A stretch of 64,000 nucleotides of DNA from CAZWRV01 sp964636325 (GTDB lineage: Bacteria > Verrucomicrobiota > Lentisphaeria > Victivallales > GWF2-50-93): the NCBI GenBank assembly GCA_964636325.1, contig CAZWRV010000001.1:1-64000 (forward strand). The letters run 5' to 3'. Position numbers and translations under genes: made by a program. Position 1 is the stretch's first letter, and each line of letters starts with the position of its first letter. Below are positions 41,532 through 51,077 of the stretch, piece by piece. The notes below the pieces were generated by a model. The model made no database searches. It saw only the letters and a program-made list of their open reading frames with translations, and was not told the DNA's origin.

Positions 41532-43151
41532 TCACAGTATGAAATCTGTGGTGAGGAACTTCGACTTCCTCCCGACAAGTATCGACTTGACTATGCCGTT
41601 GTTCAGTTCGTTCTGCTTCGCCGCGACCAGCGTGCGGATCGAGAAGACGCGCAGGGCGTCAGAAACCGACAGAGTGCCTTCGGCAGAATCCTTCCTCCCC
41701 GTGAACGGGAACGTGTCGGGTCCGCGCTGGCACTGGGAATTGATGTTCACCCTGCAGACCTGGTTCACCAGCGTGTCCAGCATCACCGCGATCCGGGAGG
41801 AGTCTGTTCCGAAGACGCTGACCTGCTGCCCATAGTCCGAGTCGCAGACATATCTGAGCGGCTCTTCGATGTCGTCGTAAGGGCATACCGGTATCACTGG
41901 TCCGAACTGCTCCTCAGTATACAGCCGCGAGCCGGGCGCGACCGGATATAGGATTGCAGGACGCATGAAGGTCCCCTCGGCCTCCCCTCCACGTGGATTT
42001 GCGATCTTCGCACCTTTGGAAATGGCGTCCTCTATAAGCTCGTTCATCCACTGTATCTTGTCCTTTTCCGGCAGAGGCGTAAGCTTCACCCCCGGCTCCC
42101 ATGGCATTCCGCCCTTCATGGAGTCCACGGCGGCCGAGAGCTTCTCCAGAAAACTGTCGGCGATGGAGCGGTGGACGAAGAGGATTTTGAGCGCGGTGCA
42201 GCGCTGGCCGTTGAACGAAAGCGCCCCCAGGACGCATTCGGAAACCGTAAGGTCCAGATCGGCGCTCGGGAGTATGATCCCGGCGTTCTTCGCCTCCAGG
42301 CCGAGGACGCAGCGGAGCCGGTGCGGCTTGGGGTGCTGGTGCTTGAGATAGTCTGCCGCCTTGCTCGTGCCGATGAACGCAAGCACGTCCACCTTCCCGC
42401 TCGCCATCAGCGGACCGAGAAGCTCCCTGCCCATCCCGTAGACGGTGTTGACCGTCCCCGGCGGGAAGGAGTCCTTGAACGCCTCAAGCAAAGGCTGGTG
42501 GAGAAGTATCCCGATGCGCGGCGGCTTGAAGACCGCCGTATTGCCCATGATAAGCGAAGGGATCAACGTGCAGTAGGTCTCGTTCAGGGGATAGTTGAAA
42601 GGCCCCATGCAGAGGGTTACCCCGAGAGGCGCCCTGCGTATCTGCGCGGCAATGCCCTGGTGTATGACAAGGCGCGAGCTTGTCCTGTCCAGCTCCTTCA
42701 TCGCCTCGACCGTGTCGCAGATGTATTCCACCGTCCTGTCGAACTCCTTCTCCGAGTCGGGCAGCGTCTTCCCGATCTCCCACATGATCAGCTTGACGAC
42801 CTCGCCGCGCTTCTCCTTCATCCTCCTGACGAACGCCTGCACGCACTGGATCCGTTCCTCCACCGACATCGTCGGCCACAGCCCGCGGCCCTTGTCGAAT
42901 TTTGAAGAGGCCGCTTCGAGCGCGGCCTCCGCCTCCGCCTTCCCGAGCATGGGGAACGAGCCTATGCGCTTGCGCCTGAGTTCCCCGCCGACCTTCTCGC
43001 AGTAGACTGACACCACGTCTTGCGACGGACCGCCCCAGCTCTCCAGCTTCCCGTCCACCAGATAGCTCTTCTGGTCCAGCTGACCGCCAAGACGGTGTTC
43101 AGCCGGGATCGCGGACTCCTCGGGAAACAGGGTCATGGCATTCTCGCTCAT
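41532..43151 (-). CDS. gapN: NADP-dependent (non-phosphorylating) glyceraldehyde-3-phosphate dehydrogenase-like aldehyde dehydrogenase
   Basis: A 539-residue ALDH-superfamily enzyme. GapN oxidises glyceraldehyde 3-phosphate straight to 3-phosphoglycerate, giving NADPH without ATP. The ALDH core is intact: MGPFNYPLNETYCTLIPSLI, cofactor helix FIGTSKAADYLK, catalytic Glu in LGLEAKNAGIILPSADLD, and catalytic Cys in FNGQRCTALKI. VNINSQCQRGPDTFPFTGRK and SVSDALRVFSIRT near the end match the GapN subgroup. A 50-residue N-terminal extension precedes the fold. Another phosphorylated-aldehyde dehydrogenase is possible. The gene is convergent with the prepilin-like gene and lies downstream of the GH42-like gene on the same strand. 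Confidence 0.82.
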   Translation of the reverse strand: MSENAMTLFPEESAIPAEHRLGGQLDQKSYLVDGKLESWGGPSQDVVSVYCEKVGGELRRKRIGSFPMLGKAEAEAALEAASSKFDKGRGLWPTMSVEERIQCVQAFVRRMKEKRGEVVKLIMWEIGKTLPDSEKEFDRTVEYICDTVEAMKELDRTSSRLVIHQGIAAQIRRAPLGVTLCMGPFNYPLNETYCTLIPSLIMGNTAVFKPPRIGILLHQPLLEAFKDSFPPGTVNTVYGMGRELLGPLMASGKVDVLAFIGTSKAADYLKHQHPKPHRLRCVLGLEAKNAGIILPSADLDLTVSECVLGALSFNGQRCTALKILFVHRSIADSFLEKLSAAVDSMKGGMPWEPGVKLTPLPEKDKIQWMNELIEDAISKGAKIANPRGGEAEGTFMRPAILYPVAPGSRLYTEEQFGPVIPVCPYDDIEEPLRYVCDSDYGQQVSVFGTDSSRIAVMLDTLVNQVCRVNINSQCQRGPDTFPFTGRKDSAEGTLSVSDALRVFSIRTLVAAKQNELNNGIVKSILVGRKSKFLTTDFIL

Positions 43152-43238
43152 AAATACTCCTTTGGTTTGGCAAAATATCAGCCTCTTGCTCCGTTGGCAT
43201 GCACACAGACAAGTTATTACAAAAACGATTGAGAAACA

Positions 43239-43260
43239 AGACAGGCGGGTAATCCTGTCT
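43239..43260 (-). terminator. Hairpin upstream of gapN
   Basis: Arms AGACAGG and CCTGTCT flank CGGGTAAT. On the minus strand a T-containing stretch (TTGTTTCTC) follows. It is compatible with a stop for the upstream GH42-like transcript, or with a leader structure of gapN. Confidence 0.4.
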
Positions 43261-43294
43261 AAATAATCCTGACGTTATGAGCTAATTTCAAAAC

Positions 43295-43385
43295 TCACAA
43301 AACGGCTCAGCATGGATTCGCCCTCCTAACTCGGTATATGCACAAACTGCGGAGGGTTGAGCCGTGCTCAACCGCATTTTAAAAT
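43295..43385 (-). repeat. Diverged module B, reverse orientation
   Basis: CGGCTCAGCATGGATTCGCC and GGAGGGTTGAGCCGTGCTC, with AACCGC following, correspond to the complement of module B in arrays I and II. The two halves are separated by unrelated bases, so the copy is degenerate. Confidence 0.55.
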
Positions 43386-43403
43386 CGGCTCCATTTACAA
43401 ACA

Positions 43404-46400
43404 TTATTTTATTTTCACTGTGGTCGAACTTGCGAGCCCGCTGACGGCTTCTCGGACTGAGATATTCCATCTGCCTGTCATTTCATTCAGAGCCAGCGGA
43501 AGCGTCCCTTCCCATGAACCGTTCTGCGTCACGATGTTACGGCAGTATGGCTCGGCCTGCCTGCCTTCGGGATCCCTGACGTCGAGATGAAGCACATGCT
43601 TGCCGGGCGCAGCGCCTTCGACCTCAACCTTGACCGCAACCTTCAACTGCCCTCCCTGGCGGGCCGACTCGGCATCGACGGACACGTCCGCAATCTTGTA
43701 TGGCATCAGCGCGAAGAGCGCCATGCCGCTCACCGAGTCCTGCGCCAGGTTTATCGACTTGCCTTCGAGGGTCGGCAGGCCGGCCTTCACCGGTTCCCCA
43801 GTCGCGAGGTCGTGATCGAAACGGCGCCCATGGCCGATATAACGGTTCGTCATCACCTCGTATAGATGACCTTCGCGCGGAAAGTCGAGAACCACCTTGG
43901 ACGGCGCATCGGCCTCGCGCCGCATCAGCCCTGTATACAGGCTATCTCCGTCGAGAAAATTGTTCACGGTAAAGCCTTTCAGCTGGGTGCCTCCGCCGAC
44001 GGTCACCTCCACCTTGGGCCTGATTCCTGCGTGGGCAAGCGCGGCGCGGTAGAGCGGCAGCACGCTGGTGAAATCCCCTTCGCCCGTCCGGTAGCGGTTC
44101 AGCAGGAATCCCAGATACAACGCCCTTCCCTTGCCGAACGAGTTCCAGAAGCACATGTCCGGCCTCTTTCCGAATACATACTGCCCCATCGCCTTCGCGG
44201 TGTCGGGCTTGATGTTCGACTCATAATACTCGACCATGTACCAGTTGCCCTTCTGGCAGCCTTTGTCTACAAGCTCCTCGGCCGGGTTCATAAGTCCGAC
44301 AGTGAAGTCACCGGCTTCCGTATCGATCTTCAGCGCGCCCTCGCGACGGATACCGAAGACATCGTCCAGCTGCCCCTTCGCAAGAAATTTACCGTGCTGG
44401 TCCAATGATCCGGCGCCGCAGTCGGCGATCAGGACACCGCCGTCCTTGACCCATTCCCTGATCGCGGCCGCCACGGCCGTGTCGACGCTGACGTCGAAAA
44501 CGAGGCACAGTGCCTTGAAGCGCTTGAGCTCGCCCTTGAGTATCTGCCCTTCGGTGATGTATGACGGGCTGAGGCCGCAGTCGCGGTTCAGCGTAAGGAA
44601 CGCATTCCCGCTGTCCTCCATGGGACGCAGCATCCAATGCCCTCCGCGCCCGTCGCCTGCGGGATCCATCTGCTTGCCGATCATCCATGCCGCCTGCGAA
44701 CTTCGCATGTTCGCCAGGATCGCGACGCCGTCGAACTGCCGCCTGGACTCGATCAACAAGCGGCCGACGCCCTGCCGGAGCGGCCTGGTGTATTGTTCCA
44801 CCCAGGAAAGCCTTTCCCCGACGGCGCCTTCCGCGGTGAACCAGAGGCTGTCGATGAACCACCCCATGAACGTGGCTCCGGACAGCACTCCGCGCCATGG
44901 CTCAGTCCGGTAGGTGGACCGCTCGCTCTCGTAGCCGAGCCAGGTACCGCTGTCGGCGTCCGGATTAAGCGAGGCGCACAGTTCCCACATCGGCGTCCCG
45001 ATCCCATACGCCATGTTGTTCATCTTCGCCCCGCTGTCGAAGAGCATCGGCACATTAAGCCCGGAATATGGGCTGAGGTGTCCGCCGTAAAGCCCGAAAA
45101 TCCCTTCGAATCCGACGGTGATCTTTCCGCGGGTCTCGGCGTCGAGGAGCTTCACCAGATCCATATCCTTCTCCATCGCCACCTTCTGGTCCACGAAGCG
45201 GAGGAAGTCGAGCCACGGCGCGATCGTCCCGGGCTTTGCGATCACGTTTTTTACGTCAAGCGACGGAGCCACCTCGGCGAAATCCCCGTAGCTGGACTGC
45301 CATGAGGCGTTGAGTTCGGCGATGTCCTTGTATTGATTCTTGATCCAGGCGCGGAATTCCCCGAGGAGGGCCGGACTGAGCTTGGGATCCTTGATCGCCG
45401 GGCTGTGACGCTCGTCCTGCAGATGGAGCGTCACGGGCCCGTAGCGGCCGATGCCACCGACATAGTTCCGCTTAGCCAGCTCCATGTTCTTGTCGCTAGG
45501 CTCGGGAAATTTGTCGAGTTCGATGTAAGGCTGCCTTGGCCCCACGTTTGTCATCGCGACATGGGCGCCTGAACGCAGAAGGCCGTACATGGCTGCGGTA
45601 TTGCCGAAATATCCGCCGCCGAGAACCACGGAAATCCCCCCCTGGCGACGCATTACGGAAGCATTGACTGAGTCAACCTTGCCTCGCGGCCAGATGAGGT
45701 TGAAGTAGTCACGGTCCCTGTCATACATTGGAGTATAAATCTCGCGGACCGCGCGCCCCAATGGAACTCCGCCCTTGTCCGCCAAGTCCAGGATCAGCGT
45801 GACAAGCCCTGACCGGAAATCGGGGACAAACTCGATATTCGTCTTCCCGGCATCCATGCTCCCGGCGGCGATGACGCGGCCCCACAGATCCACGGCGCGC
45901 CATGAAGATGCGGCGGAGACCTCCACAGCAGCCTCCGCTTTTTCCCCCGGATAGACGACATCGCTTTTCAGCGCCACCTTCGGCGGTTCCGCGCCTTCCA
46001 CGGCAAGTGGAACGGTTCCCCAGTCTATCGAACAATCATCCTCACCAACAACCTTGACCTCAAGGAGCGGATCCGCCCTTCCGGCAGCGCCTTCGACGGC
46101 GGGAACCATGGGTAATTCTACGGCAGCCTCGGCCTTTCCGCCCGCAAGGATCGGAATACTTTTCTCAAGGTTCCATAGTTCATCCCCGGTTGGACCGTCC
46201 CTGAGGACAAGCCGGACACGGACGCCGACTGGAGACGCACCGGAATTTGCGATCATAAATTTAATAGGTGCGCCCTTGCGCCAGACGAGCGGATCGCCCT
46301 CCGGCCATTCCACCCGTATGGCGGGCTGCCCTGCAGCCGCAAAGACCACGGCCCGCAGCAGCAGCGAATACATCTGCTCGCGGAATAAGACGTTCTTCTG

Positions 46401-47393
46401 CATAAGCGACTTCTCGTCTATCGCGCTCATGTTCGGAAGGTATGAGCCATCCCAGCGGTTTCCGCTGTAGCCCATAACCACGGCGCGGCCCTTGCCGATC
46501 ATCCCTGAAATTATCAGGGGGAATCCTCCGGGGCCGGGAACGGAATCCGCGCCGGCCTTCGGCTTGAACTTCAGCATGTTGGCGCAGCGCGGATCAAAGT
46601 CGATCCACGGCATCAGCTTGGCCGTGTCAAGCCCCGGCCAGAAGCTAAAGGCGACGCCGCCGGCAATCCAGCTCCCCCCTGCCTGAACCTTCTTGAAGTC
46701 ATTGTAGGTCTCGTCCATCGGAGCGTCCGGATTTTCAACCGGCAGGGCCGCCATCAGCGGGCCCTTCCCGGGAAGCGGTCCGACCACAAGCAGTCCGGCG
46801 CCGGATTCGACCTTCTGCAGGATCAGCGACTGAGCCTCCTCCGGCAAAACGCCGATCAGCTTGTTGACAAGGATTACGTCCACCTTGTCCTTGAGGGCCT
46901 CCCTGAGCTTTTTCATGGACAGCTCGTTGCAGCGGTTTCCCCTCGGTGCTGTCACAGGGCTGCCGAAAGCCACAGGCACGGAAACTATATCCGCACCAAG
47001 CCGCCTCGCGACATCGAAGGCTTCATGGCCAGGATATCCCGTTCGGACGACGGCAAGAATCTTCAAGTTCGGACATCCTGACGGCTTCAATGCGAGGTCG
47101 GTGACTTCCAGTTTCGCAAGCGGCTGCTGCGGACCCGCAATGTAATAGGCGCCTTCCCCGAACATCTCGCCCTCGTAGTCCGAATACAGGCCCGGATATG
47201 TCCTCGACATTTCAGCCGGACCGGTCGGGAGCCCCACCGCCAGAGGCGCGGCAGGATAGCGGGTGTCGCCGCTGTAATATGGAACTTTTTCTTCGGCGCC
47301 CGCAGGCGGAACAGACATCACGAGAGCAGCACCGACGACCAAGATCGCGCAAAATCCGGCCGCCGATAATTTCCTTCCAGCATCTACAGCCAT
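43404..47393 (-). CDS. Large secreted GH42-like protein
   Basis: A 1329-residue exported protein with signal peptide (LSAAGFCAILVVGAALVMSV...PAGAEE). The N-terminal third has a flavodoxin-like or glutamine-amidotransferase-like region (LREALKDKVDVILVNKLIGV, SGAGLLVVGPLPGKGPL). Beta-sandwich domains follow at about 390-560. The TIM-barrel region from about 580 to 900 holds LLGEFRAWIKNQYKDIAELN and WQSSYGDFAEV, a GH42/GH5-type phrase, and DERHSPAI with a possible catalytic acid. A GH42 trimerisation-like domain comes next (EGQILKGELKRFKALCLVFD, AIREWVKDGGVLIADC). C-terminal beta domains close it. AGGAGAAGG lies before the ATG. The substrate is unknown; extracellular polysaccharide degradation is inferred. 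Confidence 0.78.
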   Translation of the reverse strand: MAVDAGRKLSAAGFCAILVVGAALVMSVPPAGAEEKVPYYSGDTRYPAAPLAVGLPTGPAEMSRTYPGLYSDYEGEMFGEGAYYIAGPQQPLAKLEVTDLALKPSGCPNLKILAVVRTGYPGHEAFDVARRLGADIVSVPVAFGSPVTAPRGNRCNELSMKKLREALKDKVDVILVNKLIGVLPEEAQSLILQKVESGAGLLVVGPLPGKGPLMAALPVENPDAPMDETYNDFKKVQAGGSWIAGGVAFSFWPGLDTAKLMPWIDFDPRCANMLKFKPKAGADSVPGPGGFPLIISGMIGKGRAVVMGYSGNRWDGSYLPNMSAIDEKSLMQKNVLFREQMYSLLLRAVVFAAAGQPAIRVEWPEGDPLVWRKGAPIKFMIANSGASPVGVRVRLVLRDGPTGDELWNLEKSIPILAGGKAEAAVELPMVPAVEGAAGRADPLLEVKVVGEDDCSIDWGTVPLAVEGAEPPKVALKSDVVYPGEKAEAAVEVSAASSWRAVDLWGRVIAAGSMDAGKTNIEFVPDFRSGLVTLILDLADKGGVPLGRAVREIYTPMYDRDRDYFNLIWPRGKVDSVNASVMRRQGGISVVLGGGYFGNTAAMYGLLRSGAHVAMTNVGPRQPYIELDKFPEPSDKNMELAKRNYVGGIGRYGPVTLHLQDERHSPAIKDPKLSPALLGEFRAWIKNQYKDIAELNASWQSSYGDFAEVAPSLDVKNVIAKPGTIAPWLDFLRFVDQKVAMEKDMDLVKLLDAETRGKITVGFEGIFGLYGGHLSPYSGLNVPMLFDSGAKMNNMAYGIGTPMWELCASLNPDADSGTWLGYESERSTYRTEPWRGVLSGATFMGWFIDSLWFTAEGAVGERLSWVEQYTRPLRQGVGRLLIESRRQFDGVAILANMRSSQAAWMIGKQMDPAGDGRGGHWMLRPMEDSGNAFLTLNRDCGLSPSYITEGQILKGELKRFKALCLVFDVSVDTAVAAAIREWVKDGGVLIADCGAGSLDQHGKFLAKGQLDDVFGIRREGALKIDTEAGDFTVGLMNPAEELVDKGCQKGNWYMVEYYESNIKPDTAKAMGQYVFGKRPDMCFWNSFGKGRALYLGFLLNRYRTGEGDFTSVLPLYRAALAHAGIRPKVEVTVGGGTQLKGFTVNNFLDGDSLYTGLMRREADAPSKVVLDFPREGHLYEVMTNRYIGHGRRFDHDLATGEPVKAGLPTLEGKSINLAQDSVSGMALFALMPYKIADVSVDAESARQGGQLKVAVKVEVEGAAPGKHVLHLDVRDPEGRQAEPYCRNIVTQNGSWEGTLPLALNEMTGRWNISVREAVSGLASSTTVKIK

Positions 47394-47617
47394 TGTGCCT
47401 TCTCCTTATGCTGTTATGAAGTGATTGTAAGACTATACTCCTTTAGACTGAAAATTTTACATAACGCTTACTAAAATTGGCTCATTTGGAGAATACCACT
47501 ACAAATATTTAAAATAATTTATTATTTCGCTTGAAATTATTAAAATTATTGTTTATATTAAAACAGGGCAAAGAAGTTTGGGACGGTCAAATAACGATTA
47601 AAATGGAGGGCTCGGAG

Positions 47618-48025
47618 ATGCAACGGCAAAGACGGATTGTCAGCGCTAACGCAGGAGAACTCAACCTGACCGCAATGATCGATGTGGCCTTCCAGCTCCT
47701 GTCATTCTTCATTTTGACCAGCAAGCCCATTGATATTATCGCCAACCTTGACGTGTCAAGGCCTCAATTGCCCCCGGAAGTCACCAATTGTCCGAAGAAG
47801 CCGCTTAACATCTCTGTCAAGCCTGAGGGCAAATATATGCTGAACGACCGGAGCGTTACCCTGTCAGGTCTGGATACTGTCCTCTGCGAAATCGGCAAGT
47901 CCGGGAGCGACTATACCGTCGTGCTGGCCTGTTCTCAGGAATCGACTCACGAGGAAATGGTGGCGGTGCTCGATCTTTGTGCAAAGGCCAAGCTGACGAA
48001 CCTCTCGATCCTGAGCGTGGATTGA
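47618..48025 (+). CDS. ExbD/TolR-type biopolymer transport protein
   Basis: A 135-residue single-pass inner-membrane protein of proton-driven ExbBD/TolQR motors. After a short basic N-terminus comes LNLTAMIDVAFQLLSFFILT, a membrane helix with the essential Asp in MIDVAFQLL. The periplasmic domain shows LNISVKPEGKYMLNDRSVTL and ends STHEEMVAVLDLCAKAKLTN, as in ExbD. GGAGG lies 8 bases before ATG 47618; earlier ATGs add residues without similarity. ExbB/TolQ and TonB are missing next to it, which is unusual since ExbD genes are generally adjacent to ExbB. Confidence 0.87.
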   Translation: MQRQRRIVSANAGELNLTAMIDVAFQLLSFFILTSKPIDIIANLDVSRPQLPPEVTNCPKKPLNISVKPEGKYMLNDRSVTLSGLDTVLCEIGKSGSDYTVVLACSQESTHEEMVAVLDLCAKAKLTNLSILSVD

Positions 48026-48131
48026 TTTCAGAATTCCCGTTATGTGGCACCACATAACGGGAATTCTGAACTGAAAAACCTTCCGGGGGGGCGGTATTTC
48101 TCCACAACATCTTTTTCTACGAATCAGGAAA
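48023..48131 (+). terminator. Perfect 20-bp hairpin with conserved tail, copy 2
   Basis: The exbD stop TGA starts TGATTTCAGAATTCC. Perfect 20-base arms (48028-48047 and 48050-48069) follow, with two bases between. The tail AACTGAAAAACCTTCCGGGG and onward to ACGAATCAGGA aligns with the sequence after the hairpin at 7578-7665, whose stem is different. Confidence 0.75.
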
Positions 48132-48143
48132 CCGGAAATTGTC

Positions 48144-49559
48144 CTATTTATCGGTGGTGAAAATATCTGGACGTCGTTCCTTTATCTCCTGGGCCTTCTG
48201 GAAGTCGCCGTCCTTTAGAACGGCAAAGATAAGCTTCATCCAGAGCGTATCGACGTTCGCAATCTTCTCCTTGTCGAGCCGGATCAGATATCTTTCCGCC
48301 TTGCCGTATCTGCCGTCGTCTATGAGGGCGGCGGCCACCGAGATCCGTTCCGACGCTGGCCTGAGCTTGTTCGGCGGAACATATGTTACGAGGAAAAAGA
48401 CGCCGACGAAGGCCAGCATGAACAGCCTCCTGGCCCAGCGCCTCTCCGCGCATAAGGCCTTCACTCCCATCGCGGCCAGGACGCACAGCACCGGGACGAT
48501 CGGTATCCTGTAGCGGTAGAACATCTCGAAAATCAGCAGGGTGCAGGCGTAGCATGCCACCGCCGTCGACAGCAGCAGGACTATCCTTTTCCTGAAGTTG
48601 AAGAACACCCCCAGAATCGCGAACGCCAGGATGAGGTTGAACGGGATTATGAATATCCACAGTGTGTCGATCATCTCCCTGTGCGCATAGAAGCAGAGGC
48701 TGTTCTGAAGTTCGAACGACGAAAAGAACTTCCACAGCACCTTCGGACAGTTCGCCAGTATCTTGACGAACTCCGGATCGCCGAGCGAGACCGACACCTC
48801 CTTCCTGTGGATGAAAAGGAGGACGTTGCTTGTGTGCCCCGGAATTATCGCGAACTTCCCGAACCTCAGAAGGTTATACGCTATGAACGGCGCAAGAGTG
48901 GCGGCGATCCCCGACGCCCAGAAGGCAGCCTTCTTCAACGGGACGTTCCTCCTCACATCCTTGAAAAGAAGCATCGCAAGCGGCAGAAGGACGACCGGGA
49001 TGAAGTTTTCACGGCCGAGTATGGCCAGCCCGGAAAATATTCCGGCCCAGACATAGCTGGATGTCCGCTTCCCAGTATAGGCCTTGCAAAGAAAATATAT
49101 GGAGATCAGGAAGCAGAGGCCGAGCGGCGCCTCCCGCAGGAAATCCAGCGATATAAGCACCGCAGGGCCGTAGAAGCAGTAGATCAACGCCGCCGCCTGC
49201 GAGAAGCCGCGCCCAAGCCGCAGCCGCCTCGAAAGCCTGTAAATGAAAACTGGAATCAATGCGCAAGTCGCCGCCTGAAGGCATCTCATCACGACAAGGT
49301 TCCCCTGCGCAAGCACCAGCAGCGCAAAAAGATAAAGATTGTAGGAGAACGAATAAAGATAGCTTTCCGGCGGAAGTATCCCCCGGTAGAGGTCCGCCGC
49401 CGTCAGAAGCATGCTGCGCTGGTCCGTCCCCTCCTGCGGCATCGGCAGCAGCCCCGACGACCTCGCATAATAAAGCACCGTAAGATACGACAGCAGCGCA
49501 AACACATAGATCAGCGCCTGGAAATGCCTGTCGATGAAAGATTTTCTTCCCCCCGCCAC
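48144..49559 (-). CDS. GT-C fold glycosyltransferase (PMT/ArnT-like)
   Basis: A 471-residue membrane protein with about ten hydrophobic helices. The first periplasmic loop has EGTDQRSMLLTAADLYRGIL, where an acidic pair is expected in GT-C enzymes. RRLRLGRGFSQAAALIYCFYG and SGLAILGRENFIPVVLLPLA are typical of the PMT_2 group (dolichyl/undecaprenyl-phosphate-sugar dependent). The C-terminal 80 residues form a soluble helical tail that looks TPR-like (DDGRYGKAERYLIRLDKEKI). It would move a lipid-linked sugar onto lipid A, protein or glycan at the outer side of the inner membrane; the acceptor is unknown. Confidence 0.8.
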   Translation of the reverse strand: MAGGRKSFIDRHFQALIYVFALLSYLTVLYYARSSGLLPMPQEGTDQRSMLLTAADLYRGILPPESYLYSFSYNLYLFALLVLAQGNLVVMRCLQAATCALIPVFIYRLSRRLRLGRGFSQAAALIYCFYGPAVLISLDFLREAPLGLCFLISIYFLCKAYTGKRTSSYVWAGIFSGLAILGRENFIPVVLLPLAMLLFKDVRRNVPLKKAAFWASGIAATLAPFIAYNLLRFGKFAIIPGHTSNVLLFIHRKEVSVSLGDPEFVKILANCPKVLWKFFSSFELQNSLCFYAHREMIDTLWIFIIPFNLILAFAILGVFFNFRKRIVLLLSTAVACYACTLLIFEMFYRYRIPIVPVLCVLAAMGVKALCAERRWARRLFMLAFVGVFFLVTYVPPNKLRPASERISVAAALIDDGRYGKAERYLIRLDKEKIANVDTLWMKLIFAVLKDGDFQKAQEIKERRPDIFTTDK

Positions 49560-49665
49560 CGCAGCCCCCCGTCCGGAATGTATTCGGCAGAATCAATCTC
49601 AAATCGGCCGCCATATGCTATAATTCTGCCAAGATATTGCTCGATCGCCGAGAATCAAGAGAGCA

Positions 49666-51072
49666 CTAAGGGTGGAATTGATCGAACAGCTTCAGCGCGT
49701 CCTCCAGGCAACGCCTTTCAATCTTTTCCTGCGGCCATGAGATGTTCTTGAGAATGAATTCCGCAGGATTGTCGGACGGCTGGATTTTTTCGAAGAGTAC
49801 TTCGAGCTCCTTCATCTCTTCGGGCGAAAGCCCCAGGGTGAAGAAAAGGTATTGGGGGAATTCATCCTTCTGCAGGATTGTTCCGCCGAAATGCCTTTGC
49901 TGGAAACCCTCGTCCATCTCGATCCAGAACGCATAGGCGAAGGGGGAGCCGAGAGAATGCCTGTCTTCGCGCGAACAGCTCCACTCGATCTTCCCCGCGC
50001 CGCCGTCAAGCTTGCCGTTCGTCAGGATGTCGTCGTTGGCAAGACCTTGCGGGATTACCAATGTGAACGTGAAGGTTCGGGGGTTCCTTGGGCCGAAAAG
50101 CTCTAATTCGACAAGCTCAATCTTGCGCCCGCCGAAGAGGACAATGAACAGATCCGGCTTTTCCTTGTCCGACCTTTTTTTCAAGGATTCGACTACGGGC
50201 TTTGACTTCTCGTGTCCGAAGACGAATCCTGCGAACTCCGCAGATTTCGCCTCCATCGGATGAGCCCGCAGGAACGAGGCGAGTTCAGGAGATGAGTCGA
50301 GGCCGTATTCGATGAGGACGCTAGTGAAAAGGAGGAATACGGCGGTTTCATCTTCGCCCGCCTTTTCGCCGCGTCTGGCCTTATCCGCCGCGATCCTTTC
50401 GGCCAGCTCGCCGCTGATAGCCTTGATCCTCTCAGCGTCGAACTTCAAACGTTCCATCATATACAACGCGAAGCGTGCAGTGCGCGCCTCCTCGCCTGGA
50501 TAGCTGCGCTTATACAGGATGAAGTTCTTGATTCCGAGCAGGAACTGCCCGTTGATGAACTGTCCGACCTTTGCTTTGTCGCTTTCAGCGGTGCCGGCCA
50601 TTGCGGAAGTTGCAATCCATTCCGAAAGAAGGCCGCAGGCGTGCTCGGCCGCCTTGAAGTCCGCTTCCAGATCAGTCGCAAGGTCGTCGCCGCCCCAGAT
50701 CCTCTCAAGATAGCAGGTGATACGGCCGAACTGGTTTGTGAACTCGTAGAAGCAGATACTGCCGTCGTATTCGTTCGGACTGATGCCGCCGATCTTCCTC
50801 TTGAACGAGCTAATGCCGGTATTGCCGTCGGAGGCGGAAGCCTTGGCTCCTAGCCTCGCCTCGAGTTCCTGAAGCCTTTCCTGGGACAGCGGCTTGATTT
50901 TCTGACCCTGCGGCCCCGGCCTTGTGTCGCGGACGCACAGCGTGCTTTCCCTGAGCATCCTGCCGTCCTCGACCCGCATCAGGACTTCATTCTTCTCCTC
51001 GTCGCAGGAGCATAGGAGAAGCGTCAGGGCGATACATGCGCACAGACATGTTACAGGAATGGTATGCTTCAT
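49666..51072 (-). CDS. Lipoprotein of unknown function
   Basis: A 468-residue protein with a classical lipobox: MKHTIPVTCLCACIALTLLL ending LLCSC, cysteine at about residue 23. The body is largely helical with many charged residues (KPLSQERLQELEARLGAKAS; RLKFDAERIKAISGELAERI) and a later beta region (RKIELVELELFGPRNPRTFT). No known domain is recognised. The start is fixed by AGAGGAGGATAC directly before ATG 51072. That ribosome-binding site is the end of an L2 repeat, so its translation signal was supplied by, or co-evolved with, the repeat. Confidence 0.8.
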   Translation of the reverse strand: MKHTIPVTCLCACIALTLLLCSCDEEKNEVLMRVEDGRMLRESTLCVRDTRPGPQGQKIKPLSQERLQELEARLGAKASASDGNTGISSFKRKIGGISPNEYDGSICFYEFTNQFGRITCYLERIWGGDDLATDLEADFKAAEHACGLLSEWIATSAMAGTAESDKAKVGQFINGQFLLGIKNFILYKRSYPGEEARTARFALYMMERLKFDAERIKAISGELAERIAADKARRGEKAGEDETAVFLLFTSVLIEYGLDSSPELASFLRAHPMEAKSAEFAGFVFGHEKSKPVVESLKKRSDKEKPDLFIVLFGGRKIELVELELFGPRNPRTFTFTLVIPQGLANDDILTNGKLDGGAGKIEWSCSREDRHSLGSPFAYAFWIEMDEGFQQRHFGGTILQKDEFPQYLFFTLGLSPEEMKELEVLFEKIQPSDNPAEFILKNISWPQEKIERRCLEDALKLFDQFHP

Positions 51073-51077
51073 GTATC

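Noticed and set aside
48681..49751. 356-codon plus-strand frame opposite the GT-C glycosyltransferase
   Set aside because: Arg- and Glu-rich shadow of a membrane protein; no start signal.
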